A DNA stretch of 64,000 nt from positions 186,001-250,000 of the forward strand of contig NZ_JAHLPM010000002.1 of the NCBI RefSeq assembly GCF_018917865.1, written 5' to 3'. This DNA comes from Tissierella simiarum (GTDB taxonomy: Bacteria; Bacillota; Clostridia; Tissierellales; Tissierellaceae). A program made the position numbers and the translations under genes. Numbering within the stretch: the first letter of the stretch is position 1; each line of letters opens with the position of its first letter. Below are positions 11,501 through 18,338 of this stretch, in pieces. Under the pieces are notes generated by a model, which was not told where the DNA came from, made no database searches, and worked only from the letters and a program-made list of their open reading frames with translations.

Positions 11501-12003
11501 CTGCATCTGGACCTGTAGCTGAATATGATGATGTAGATAATAAAATAACATCTATTGCTTATAACCCTAATACAAATGGTTGGAAGGACTTTGAGTATAG
11601 AATAAATCCAAAGAATGATAGCCCTTGGATTTCAGGAGAGCTATTGGCTACAGAAGATTTAAGCGGAGATAAAATCGTTGAAATTAGAGCTACAGCAACA
11701 GATAAAGCACTTCCAAGCCAAATAACAAAAATCGAATTTACCAAAAACTTAGAATTAACTCATGTAATATTAAGTACCCATACTAATCCTCACGAGTTAA
11801 ATGGTACCACTACTGATATGGAGTATATTATATATCTTACTGACAATCCTCCCCATGGATGGATTAAGTGTGATAATGGAAATACAGTATTGCCTGAATG
11901 GCTAAAAGAAAGTATAAAACTTGGAACTTGCTCCGAGATAATTATTCGTGATAGTAGAGAAAATCAACATGAAAATAAACATGTAGTTTGGAAGAAAGAC
12001 TAG
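5566..12003 (+). CDS. Giant secreted tandem-repeat surface protein (2145 aa)
   Basis: ATG 5566 follows TAAGGAGGT. A signal peptide (MRKTTAVILLIVMVMSSIVSFA) starts a 2145-residue protein with low Cys. Residues about 142-1075 hold nine degenerate repeats of about 100 residues, each with a start like NYTxP.PGxxxGTTKF, a central KWxYK strand and an end like LLLATDxxxKxKGYAxxxI. Two related beta domains follow (IVTGGETLEIKL and IITGGNTIVIEL, about 1080-1320), then one Ig-like domain (about 1320-1435). Residues 1439-2145 carry nine EYSxxx...W modules in an ordered three-module pattern. There is no SLH, LPXTG or transmembrane C-terminus, so attachment must come from a partner, perhaps the SLH protein encoded just upstream. 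An S-layer, filament or adhesin role is inferred; no family is recognised for the repeats. Confidence 0.85.
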   Translation: MRKTTAVILLIVMVMSSIVSFAAPGDIIHTGLKKSYRVNNGQEQDELLKDILEGADVKRFYREVEEGKYVNIKKEEDRHLEYLSEILKREGITTPVDIANYMRENSIELGVDFDMITKNIAVAFNEIEDEGKGNLGDYINVGAIPLLTSKDYSTPEPGYKDGTTKISTLNMPIGASKWYIKVLDKEEDSLNKDFQLTNGTPYSKNEDIEIESGKYLGLYATDRMDKVKAYVNIKITDKMVKKPREEAAKLEVGKLVKGNNIAGSVVIEGLDSNDKWKVVVLNDSLDKVYKDHNFTEAIDYVSGEDIIVVSGEDIDSIKDNFKKYVLVYSLDKDGKISGYNILEVTKNNLSLPPTKLIANTHYTGPIAGTEDGTTKFEKLNFGTIEATKWQILVSKNKINIPLMDSKFTGKDYVDGSNIETNPGDYLLLTSVNDENKIKGYALFKLEETQIKGKAAPEFKISPEKGNAPQTTKVSDLDKVDGANKWMYITGKSLSDALLDKVYPGSKDYILGEDIKANPGDTLLILATDNDGKVKAFGKETLTIDMIKNSPPMVLELGVHYSNPKKGTDIGTTIFEVLSATTSIKDVDQWMYVVGKENFQIPESNGMVEGAKIIEAKKDIVVAEKDEFYSEEDFNKNLLLLATVKDGTNYKIKGYAFIKLNSENVKMPEAKKLKEGENYSAPIKGSMANAVKIENLSQVGIEGFNQWRYKIIKENIDVEYNSIVERSLSYGAGRDIRVEPGENILLLATDSNLKTKGYAVIEIKEDQIKNPNAPLLMINTNYTEPVPGSKNGSTKFGFLSFSTNITGATKWIYKIGDKTFGSIELDSKFEGTPYIKDSDIENVKVNDYLILLATDDNGQVKAYREFRLTDKNIRGGEVPILTDVNYTLTTGSKPGTTKFSKLEFYGISGANRWKIKTLEKDLDPSEKPYLNSIVDDASFYTLGQDIQVNPVKDNDYGYILLLAVDGSSKTKGYAVVKVTSNEVKEHAPVLNLDINMGSEIDTVKIGTASDGKKYKIVLQDKPYAIPAKGDSATGEDYELGKNITVKVGQHLTIFEIDNNNKIQGYKTFEIKSDKIKQGSANFQDKKILEGGIVTGGETLEIKLVDAVWADLKGDKTIRDKFFSGFNADNQQGQWSKVINSLIADGSGALTINDKTLTISFPETKDYDIVEEQKITLTIPPEAIKGAINPIKASGTITIKPTVKATISGDVVKNTIRQKDIITGGNTIVIELADGNWEGNIDKDKLISGFQGGSGWDKIAKAINDNHVVRNSSKKVTITLPPVNVDFGTTKETVKLTIPKELIENAEEDVIAVPMFTLHPDILKVEGKVADGKDTVTMQAPDGKTVRPGMDTWVIEVTNSNLKEDLTDKDITITGLPSGLKTTVKRLDDKKMEIKVSGTSSNPIDKITIRIKIKGSAVAEQGSMDSNDIEVKIEKSVPMDLENVKYKIENNKIIFIGITDEMEYSINSTNGVNGTWTIGDSDVTIDKLEPVRLFVREKLQPKVYREVVNLNYEKAPEGIEISSVDYESTLGKAAVGLKNIVNTMEYSIDGGNNWTPISTSTDKITLDDKADLRVRLKAVVGESGSLPSQSTKRLNGLFLGNVALSVGEGKIKGTNTSMEYSLNSTNGTDGSWTAGKSNETLVQFSSGTTIWVREKGSSINIRKLGTVEQAAEPTLNSINYSIKDGKLMGVNNTLEYRIAEDKWISINGNEVTGVEFKPGKLEFRAKGSTTKLPSLPVEKATIKEPANPPEIKSIDDKDKKILYYDSTNKEWKNIDSTFEYKIGSNGDWKLGNVFDSDSEKDNNIMVYVRKAATTTELPSKEKGVSFTKNLTFDNVSVNVAGGYIEGTTTNMEYSINSTDGTDGNWKAASNEKTNVDFAPGMNVWIREKGKPSINKQILADLKREELPKLGSVYYNIGTKKISNQSNQNLEYRIGEDSWKRLDAQSDAYEVEFKAGKLEFRQRATETTLASLPEGKAVIKAAASGPVAEYDDVDNKITSIAYNPNTNGWKDFEYRINPKNDSPWISGELLATEDLSGDKIVEIRATATDKALPSQITKIEFTKNLELTHVILSTHTNPHELNGTTTDMEYIIYLTDNPPHGWIKCDNGNTVLPEWLKESIKLGTCSEIIIRDSRENQHENKHVVWKKD

Positions 12004-12089
12004 TATGAGAGAGAAAACATCTCATGCTACTGTCGTACCCCTTGAGTATATAGGGTTCATTAAAATAATGTAAATGAAGATAAATTTTT

Positions 12090-12133
12090 AAAACCATGAT
12101 TAATCAGATATTGATTAATCATGGTTTTATTTA
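12090..12133 (+). terminator. Terminator-like hairpin after the surface operon
   Basis: A perfect 17-bp inverted repeat (12090-12106 with 12112-12128, 5-nt loop) sits 87 nt after the stop of the giant gene and runs into ATTTAAT. The stem is A/T rich, so its strength is uncertain. Confidence 0.6.
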
Positions 12134-12158
12134 ATATGAGACTTAAAAGTCAATATAT

Positions 12159-12364
12159 AAAAAATCCAGACGCTAGTGCATTGCATCTTACTCCTGTTTC
12201 TGAAAAGTGCACTGCCAACCATTCTGTAAATTGCTAACCGCAGCTTTAGCAGCAGAATATGCAGGTATTTTTGTAATCCGATAAATTCTGTTTATCTAAT
12301 ACATTTACTTTATAAGCTTTTGCATCATTTTTAGCTAGTACTTTAGCAAATATACTGTATAAAG
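12159..12364 (-). pseudogene. Remnant of a D-mannonate oxidoreductase (SDR family)
   Basis: Directly after the uxuA stop, minus-strand translation gives IFAKVLAKNDAKAYKVNVLD, recalling the N-terminal Rossmann part of mannonate/fructuronate SDR oxidoreductases. After a large internal deletion comes AYSAAKAAVSN with the SDR Y-x-x-x-K signature. A one-base frameshift then leads to TEWLAVHFSETGVRCNALAS, matching the usual WLAV...GIRVNAIAPG block. Only about 70 of some 280 codons are left. Position after mannonate dehydratase fits the lost partner enzyme for fructuronate reduction. Confidence 0.8.
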
Positions 12365-13408
12365 CTACTCCTTCTTGGATAATGTTTCCCATATTCCATT
12401 GATATATGACGCACCTATCGCACGATCATATAATCCATAACCTGATCTACCAGTTTCTCCCCAAATCATTCGTCCATGATCAGGTCTAATATATCCTGTA
12501 AAATTATTTTGATGAAGTATACTTAAAACCTTTACCATGTCTATATCTCCACATTTAGACATATGTGCTGTTTCTTCAAAACCACCATCTGGGGTAATTT
12601 TAATATTTCTTAGATGTAAGAAATGAATCCTATTTGCTTTTGAGTATTTATCCACCATCTTTAGAATATCATTATCACTAGAAACTCCTAATGATCCTGT
12701 ACAGAATGTCAATCCATTAAATGGACTATCTACTATTTTTAATAGCCTGTCCAAATTCTCTTCACATGTAATTATTCTAGGTAACCCAAAAATAGGCCAA
12801 CAGGGATCGTCAGGATGTATTGCCATTTTAACATTACATTTCTCAGCGAATGGTATAATTTCATTTAAGAAATATTCCAAATTACTCCACAAATCATCTT
12901 CTGTAATGTTTGAATACTCATTAAATACCTCTTTCAAACTTTCTTTAGTGTAGCTTGCGTCCCATCCAGGTAAACTTAATTCTCCAGTTAATGGGTTCAT
13001 TTTCTCTAATTGATGGGGATAATATACTAAAGCTGTTGATCCATCATCTAATCTTCTATCTAACTGCGTACGTGTCCAATCAAAAACAGGCATAAAATTA
13101 TAGCAGATTACTTTTATTTCCGCTTTGCTTAATCTCAAAATATTTTCCTTATAATTATTTATATATTTATCCCTTGTTGGCTTTCCTAATTTAATATCCT
13201 CATGAACTGGAACACTTTCCACCACTTCAAATTCCATAGATTCATCTTCTATCTGTTTCTTTAATTTCATAATAGATTCAAAATCCCAGACTTCTCCTGG
13301 ACGAACATCATATACTGCACTCACTATTGATGATACATTAGGTATTTGTCGTATATTATTAAGTGTAACTTCGTCATTACTACCATACCATCTAAATGAC
13401 ATCTTCAT
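12365..13408 (-). CDS. uxuA: Mannonate dehydratase
   Basis: The 347-residue product converts D-mannonate to 2-keto-3-deoxy-D-gluconate in the hexuronate pathway. Family features include MSFRWYGSNDEVTL at the N-terminus, VVESVPVHEDIKLG, the CYNFMPVFDWTR block and metal-ligand-rich segments AIHPDDPCWPIFGLPR and RPDHGRMIWGE. Length is normal for UxuA. ACTGGAGG precedes ATG 13408. It is the last intact gene of the leftward operon from the GH4 gene, 15 nt after the zinc dehydrogenase gene. The cognate SDR oxidoreductase that follows is destroyed. Uronate isomerase, KDG kinase and KDPG aldolase are not in this window. Confidence 0.95.
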   Translation of the reverse strand: MKMSFRWYGSNDEVTLNNIRQIPNVSSIVSAVYDVRPGEVWDFESIMKLKKQIEDESMEFEVVESVPVHEDIKLGKPTRDKYINNYKENILRLSKAEIKVICYNFMPVFDWTRTQLDRRLDDGSTALVYYPHQLEKMNPLTGELSLPGWDASYTKESLKEVFNEYSNITEDDLWSNLEYFLNEIIPFAEKCNVKMAIHPDDPCWPIFGLPRIITCEENLDRLLKIVDSPFNGLTFCTGSLGVSSDNDILKMVDKYSKANRIHFLHLRNIKITPDGGFEETAHMSKCGDIDMVKVLSILHQNNFTGYIRPDHGRMIWGETGRSGYGLYDRAIGASYINGIWETLSKKE

Positions 13409-13423
13409 AATAAATCCTCCAGT

Positions 13424-14443
13424 TTAAAATTTTAATATTACTTTACATGTTTCATCGGGTGAGTTTTGTAATAATTCAAGAGCATGTTGAGCATCTTTGT
13501 AATCAAAAACATGTGTACAAAGTTTTTTAGGAGTAAGACTACCCATCTCAAAACCTTTAATTACTTCTGGAAAACAATGATTGTTTAATCGAGATCCTTT
13601 CACATCTAACTCTTTCTTTGTTATATTTACTTGAGGTATTTCTGAAACTTTATTCGTAGTCCCAAGTACAATTACTCTCCCTGCTGGAGAAGCCAGCTCA
13701 ACTGCCTGTTCAAAAGATCTAGGTGAACATACAGTATCAACAATAACTGGGAATCCCTCATTAGAAGTTATTTCTTCTATCTTAGAACTCAAGTCCTCTT
13801 TTAAAACATTTAAAACAACATCTGCTCCCATATCTTTGGCTCTTTCTAGCCTGTTATCAACCAAATCTGTCATTACAACCTTTGCACCTCTAGACTTAGC
13901 AACCTGCATTACACAACATCCAATAGGACCGCTCCCCATTATTAGAACAGTATCTTCCTCTTTAATATTTGCTCTATTATTTACTTCCATACCGATAGAA
14001 TAGGGTTCTACCAGTGATACTAAGTAATCATTATCTTTACCTAAATCAGTTGAATAGACATACTTTTCAGAAGTAACTACATATTCACAAAACCCTCCAT
14101 CTCTATGAACTCCAGTAACTTCTAACGTTGAGCATACATTGTGTCTTCCATTTTTACATGCATAACATTTACCGCATGATCTAACTGGATCAACAGCCAC
14201 CACATCTCCTATTTTTACATTAGTAACTCCCGAACCAATTTCTTCAACTATTCCAGCATATTCATGCCCAATAATTCTTGGATATGTTGCCAGAGAATTA
14301 GTTCCATTATAAATACCAATATCCGATCCGCAAATTCCACCACTAATAATCTTTAGTAATACATCATCTTTATTTTTAATCTGTGGTTTTTCCATATCAA
14401 TAATTCTTAATTTGTGTGGTCCTTCAATCATAATTGCTTTCAT
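13424..14443 (-). CDS. Zinc-dependent medium-chain alcohol/polyol dehydrogenase
   Basis: A 339-residue MDR-family dehydrogenase. The catalytic zinc site is visible as GICGSDIG and GHEYAG, and the structural zinc Cys cluster as CGKCYACKNGRHNVC. The Rossmann motif is in VLIMGSGPIGCCVMQVA. The closest family style is sorbitol, L-idonate or RspB-like dehydrogenases; the substrate cannot be read from sequence. Because it precedes uxuA, and the usual mannonate oxidoreductase next door is a pseudogene, it may reduce fructuronate to mannonate here, as proposed for RspB-like enzymes. That is inference. SD GGAGA is near ATG 14443; the gap to the PTS gene is 83 nt. Confidence 0.85.
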   Translation of the reverse strand: MKAIMIEGPHKLRIIDMEKPQIKNKDDVLLKIISGGICGSDIGIYNGTNSLATYPRIIGHEYAGIVEEIGSGVTNVKIGDVVAVDPVRSCGKCYACKNGRHNVCSTLEVTGVHRDGGFCEYVVTSEKYVYSTDLGKDNDYLVSLVEPYSIGMEVNNRANIKEEDTVLIMGSGPIGCCVMQVAKSRGAKVVMTDLVDNRLERAKDMGADVVLNVLKEDLSSKIEEITSNEGFPVIVDTVCSPRSFEQAVELASPAGRVIVLGTTNKVSEIPQVNITKKELDVKGSRLNNHCFPEVIKGFEMGSLTPKKLCTHVFDYKDAQHALELLQNSPDETCKVILKF

Positions 14444-14526
14444 AAAAACAATCTCCTCTACAAATTGCTAATTAAACTTAAAAATAGAGTAGAAACCTTA
14501 TTTTTAAGTTTAATTAATTTATTTTT

Positions 14527-16071
14527 TTATTTTGTTGAATGAGATTTTATGTATTCAACAAGGTTTTCTTTTACGTTGTCTACTCCAACTCCAATAATAA
14601 TTTGAATATGTTTATTTTTCTTAATAATTCCAGAATTTTTATATTTCTTAATAATACTTTCGTTTACTAAATCATTATCAACAATATCAATTCTTAATCT
14701 TGTAATACAGTTATTTACTTCAACAATGTTGTCAACTCCACCTAATCCTTCTACAATATAACCTAACGCTTCATTTTTTGATTCACTTAATTTCCCAGTA
14801 GACTGTGCTAGGTCATCATCAGCCATAATCTCTCTACCAATTGTTTTAATATCTAGTTTCTTAATTATAAATACAAATACAAAATACTCAAGCGCTGTTA
14901 AGATAATTAATAATATTGGAATTAACCATTGTCTTCCTAAATTCATAGGTATAATTAATGCATACATTATCGTATCAATTATATTATGAATCATAATATT
15001 TAAACCAAATACCTTTGAAAGAACTAGCCCTAATCCGTAAATGACACCATGCGCAATCCATAAAATTGGTGATACAAATAGAAAGATAAATTCAATAGGT
15101 TCTGTTATACCCGCTATAACAGCTGCAAATACTGCTGGTAAAAGAACACCTTTTACCTTATCTTTATTCTCTGGTCTTGCAGTTTTTATTAATGCTAAAG
15201 CAATACCAATAGGTAAAGCAATATACCCAAAGTTTGCCAAATATCCTACTGAAGGATCAATCGATGTTAGTGAACTAACATTTCCGATTTCAGCCAACCA
15301 AATATTTAAAGCCCCACTATATGTTCCACCAGCTATATGAGCTGTTCCACCTAGTGGAGTATAGTATAAAGGCATCCACAATAAATGATGCAATCCAAAT
15401 GGTAATAACATACGATTTGCAAAACCATAAATAAATAATCCAAAAGGTCCGGTTGAAGCAATAAAATTAACTAAATGAGTAATTCCTGTATTTACTACTG
15501 GCCAAACATATGATAATACCACTGCTAATGCTATAGAAACAAAAATCATTACTAAGAATGCAAATCTTGTTCCTTCATACATAGATATATATGAATGGAA
15601 TTTTACATCACACAATTTATTGAAAACATAAGCTGAAACACATCCTAAAAGTATGCCAAGGAACACACCCATGTCAGTAATCTGTACACCTAGTACCATA
15701 GCCTGACCAGTTCCACTTAAACTACCTAATTCATTTACCTTAGCTAATCTATCAGTTAATGTTAAAATTGTATTATTTGCATAAATATAAATTAGAAATA
15801 CTGTTACTCCCATAATTGCTGCATCTGTCTTCTTTTTCCTTGCCAGAGCTGCAGTAATACCAACACAAAAAATTAATGGTAATTGTGAAATAACTCCCTT
15901 ACTTAAAACTTTAAAAAAGAAATTACCTATATCAATTACAGCTTTTGGCATTTGTTCTATCTTGAGTGCAGCTGCAATTGCAATAAATAATCCGGTAACT
16001 GTCATAAACATTACTGGTTGAATAATTGCCCTTGAGAACATTTGAATAGATTTATAAATTCTTTCTTTCAT
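14527..16071 (-). CDS. PTS sugar transporter, glucose/alpha-glucoside family, EIICB
   Basis: 514 residues. Residues 1 to about 400 form the EIIC membrane domain with about ten hydrophobic segments and the substrate-loop motif GITEPIEFIFLFVSP near residue 320. The C-terminal EIIB domain contains the phosphocysteine in NNCITRLRIDI (about residue 450). No EIIA domain is present, so a separate glucose-type EIIA must serve it. It phosphorylates its sugar during uptake. With a GH4 phospho-glycosidase and a ChbG-type deacetylase upstream, the substrate is probably an N-acetylated disaccharide, although the EIIC class by itself suggests an alpha-glucoside. Confidence 0.9.
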   Translation of the reverse strand: MKERIYKSIQMFSRAIIQPVMFMTVTGLFIAIAAALKIEQMPKAVIDIGNFFFKVLSKGVISQLPLIFCVGITAALARKKKTDAAIMGVTVFLIYIYANNTILTLTDRLAKVNELGSLSGTGQAMVLGVQITDMGVFLGILLGCVSAYVFNKLCDVKFHSYISMYEGTRFAFLVMIFVSIALAVVLSYVWPVVNTGITHLVNFIASTGPFGLFIYGFANRMLLPFGLHHLLWMPLYYTPLGGTAHIAGGTYSGALNIWLAEIGNVSSLTSIDPSVGYLANFGYIALPIGIALALIKTARPENKDKVKGVLLPAVFAAVIAGITEPIEFIFLFVSPILWIAHGVIYGLGLVLSKVFGLNIMIHNIIDTIMYALIIPMNLGRQWLIPILLIILTALEYFVFVFIIKKLDIKTIGREIMADDDLAQSTGKLSESKNEALGYIVEGLGGVDNIVEVNNCITRLRIDIVDNDLVNESIIKKYKNSGIIKKNKHIQIIIGVGVDNVKENLVEYIKSHSTK

Positions 16072-16092
16072 AGAAATTCTCCCCTAATAACT

Positions 16093-16848
16093 TTATTTTA
16101 AACAATTATATGTAGCTAATGTAATATCTTTGTTTTCTTTTAATTTTCTTGAAAACTGAGAATTAATTATAAAATTTAAAATTTTCACTCTATTTTCTGT
16201 CAAGCTAGAAGTAGATAATACTTCATAATCTAGATATCCTGGATGACACATTACTTCAGTAGTTTCGAACCTCTTAAAATCTTCAATAAGGTTTTCTAAG
16301 TATTTTTCTTGTCTTAGCTCAGAATTTCTGCCAACAAAATCAAAATTCATTTCAAATCTGTTTGTATGCCTAATATCATCTGGTAAAGAGAGATTATTTC
16401 TCACTGGCAAATTATATTTTCTAGCTAACTCAATTACTATTTCCCTATTTATACCAAATGTATGTGCATGATGATGACTATCTAAATGGGTTGGAACTAT
16501 CCCCGCTTTGATAACCTTTTGAATTTGGGCATCCCATTCAGCATATACTTCTTCTGGATCTACCACAAAGTTTGTCCTTTCATAAAATGCTATATTCCTA
16601 AAAGAACCATCTTCTTTAACTATTGTCTTATGTCCCTCAAGCAACGGTCTGCCATGAGTCAACGTCAAATGAACTCCTATTCCTAAATTTGGATTCTCTT
16701 TAGACAATTCAACTGCATGCTCAAACCCCGGCGTATTAGCCATAAGTGTTGTTGAAGTCAATATACCATGTTTATGTGCATCAATGATTCCCATATTTAT
16801 TGCTCTACTATATCCAAAATCGTCTGCGTTAAAAATAACATTTCCCAT
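16093..16848 (-). CDS. YdjC/ChbG-family carbohydrate deacetylase
   Basis: 251 residues. The metal-binding N-terminus NADDFGYSRAIN and the THLDSHHHAH motif are diagnostic of the YdjC/ChbG family, metal-dependent N-deacetylases acting on N-acetylated oligosaccharides such as chitobiose 6-phosphate. HPGYLD near residue 195 is the other conserved block. It lies 12 nt after the GH4 gene and 21 nt before the PTS gene, the same gene partnership as chbF-chbG, where deacetylation is needed before the GH4 enzyme can act. The actual substrate here is unknown. Confidence 0.9.
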   Translation of the reverse strand: MGNVIFNADDFGYSRAINMGIIDAHKHGILTSTTLMANTPGFEHAVELSKENPNLGIGVHLTLTHGRPLLEGHKTIVKEDGSFRNIAFYERTNFVVDPEEVYAEWDAQIQKVIKAGIVPTHLDSHHHAHTFGINREIVIELARKYNLPVRNNLSLPDDIRHTNRFEMNFDFVGRNSELRQEKYLENLIEDFKRFETTEVMCHPGYLDYEVLSTSSLTENRVKILNFIINSQFSRKLKENKDITLATYNCLK

Positions 16849-16860
16849 TTTATTTCTCCT

Positions 16861-18177
16861 TTACTTCAATTCAGGCCAATAACCTTCATTGGCTATAATC
16901 ATTTCATCTAATATTTGTTTTGCTATTCTTGCTGATGGTACACTTTGATTTAAAGTAAATGCTTGTAATGCTTTTTGATAAGATTTTTCAAAGAATGCAT
17001 CTACTAACAGTTTTTCTGCTGCTACTTGAGCCTCCATTAGACCTTTATGGAAATCAGGAATGTCTTCTCTAAAAGAAATTGGTTCAGCCCCTTTAGCATT
17101 CACGTATGCTGGAACCTCAACAACTGCGTCTTGTCTTAAGTTCGGAATAGCTCCTTTATTAGGTACAATTACTTTAAATCTCATGTTTAGATTATTTAAT
17201 ATTGAAGATGCCATATCTACAATATATTGCCCATGGACTCCACTTCCAAAATCAATATCTGTTCTTTCATGGTCTTTCCTAATCATATCAGCCTTTTCTT
17301 TAAGCTCTTTTACTCTACCATCCATAATTGCATTAGCTCTTGTATAGCTTACATCTTCACCATCTATAGCCATGTCAGGGAATAAGTAGTATTCTAAATA
17401 ATTGTTAGGTATATTAGAAGGAAAAACTTTAACCATATGCCCCATCATATAATATGCCTTTTTCCAACTTTCCCCTGCTCTATCCCAATGGATACCGTTT
17501 TCTATTATTTTATCAATTAATTCAGGCATTATATCTTTTTGAGAAGCAATGTCATAAATGCTCTTATACCATCCAAAGTGATTTAAACCATAGTATTCTG
17601 GAATCCAATCTTTACTGTCGTATCCAAATGTATTCCCAAGAACCTCTTCAATTCCAATTGTCATATCACATGCGTTAATAATTTTGGCATTTGGAAATCT
17701 ACGTCTAACGGATTCAGCAATAATTGATTCAGGATTAGTATAATTTAGCACCCAAGCTTCTGGTGCAAACTCTTGAATATATGACATCATCTTAAGGAAT
17801 CCACCCATGGACCTTAATCCATATGCAAAACCTCCTAATCCACATGTTTCTTGACCAACTAATCCGTGTCTAAGTGGGATTTTTTCATCTTGCTCTCTCA
17901 TTTTAAATCCACCAACTCTAATTTGTGAAAAAATGAAATCGCAGCCTTCAAAAGCTTCTTTTGGTATTTCTGTTTTCATAACTTCAATTCCATTTAATCC
18001 TTGCTGCTTTAACATATATTTTATAATTACATACATATCATCATTTTTTTCAGCATCAATATCATAAAGTCTTATTGTCTTTACTGGAAATTTCTCAATG
18101 TTATTTAATAATGTTCTGACAATACCTGGAGTATGTGTACTTCCTCCTCCGGCAATACAAAGCGTTATTTTTTTCAT
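16861..18177 (-). CDS. Glycoside hydrolase family 4, 6-phospho-alpha-glucosidase type
   Basis: 438 residues. The NAD-binding start ITLCIAGGGSTHTPGIV, NYTNPESI and GLNHFGWY are typical of GH4 enzymes, which hydrolyse by NAD-assisted oxidation at C3 with a divalent metal. The metal/substrate motif reads CDMT at about residue 172, close to the CDMP of 6-phospho-alpha-glucosidases rather than the CNxP of beta-type or the CH of glucuronidases and galactosidases. It is the first gene of the leftward operon and would cleave the phosphorylated disaccharide delivered by the PTS. The Thr in place of Pro is a small deviation that may reflect a different glycon. Confidence 0.88.
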   Translation of the reverse strand: MKKITLCIAGGGSTHTPGIVRTLLNNIEKFPVKTIRLYDIDAEKNDDMYVIIKYMLKQQGLNGIEVMKTEIPKEAFEGCDFIFSQIRVGGFKMREQDEKIPLRHGLVGQETCGLGGFAYGLRSMGGFLKMMSYIQEFAPEAWVLNYTNPESIIAESVRRRFPNAKIINACDMTIGIEEVLGNTFGYDSKDWIPEYYGLNHFGWYKSIYDIASQKDIMPELIDKIIENGIHWDRAGESWKKAYYMMGHMVKVFPSNIPNNYLEYYLFPDMAIDGEDVSYTRANAIMDGRVKELKEKADMIRKDHERTDIDFGSGVHGQYIVDMASSILNNLNMRFKVIVPNKGAIPNLRQDAVVEVPAYVNAKGAEPISFREDIPDFHKGLMEAQVAAEKLLVDAFFEKSYQKALQAFTLNQSVPSARIAKQILDEMIIANEGYWPELK

Positions 18178-18265
18178 TTTATAAGTCTCCCTTCAATCAA
18201 TAATCATGTAGCACCGGTTTACTATTATATATATATCATGTATAATTTTGATTAACAATATTTTT

Positions 18266-18301
18266 TAGAATGTTTGTTCTATAATACAGAAAACGTTTTT
18301 C
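18266..18301. promoter_or_regulatory. Candidate operator sites between the GH4 operon and its RpiR regulator
   Basis: The 161-nt divergent spacer holds an inverted repeat TAGAA-N6-TTCTA (18266-18281), a plausible RpiR operator, and AGAAAACGTTTTTC (18288-18301), a weak catabolite (cre-like) site. Neither is proven. Confidence 0.35.
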
Positions 18302-18338
18302 TTTTCAAAACTCGAATTTTTTTTCAAAGGAGGTTTTT

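Noticed and set aside
5989-12003. Regular repeats considered as a CRISPR array or satellite
   Set aside because: Repeats are long, diverged and in frame; they are protein modules.
12001-12045. AGTATGAGA...TCTCATGCT inverted repeat as the terminator of the giant gene
   Set aside because: No T-run follows; the perfect stem at 12090-12128 is a better candidate.
18288-18301. AGAAAACGTTTTTC as a firm CcpA cre site
   Set aside because: Both ends deviate from the TG...CA consensus; kept only as a weak candidate.
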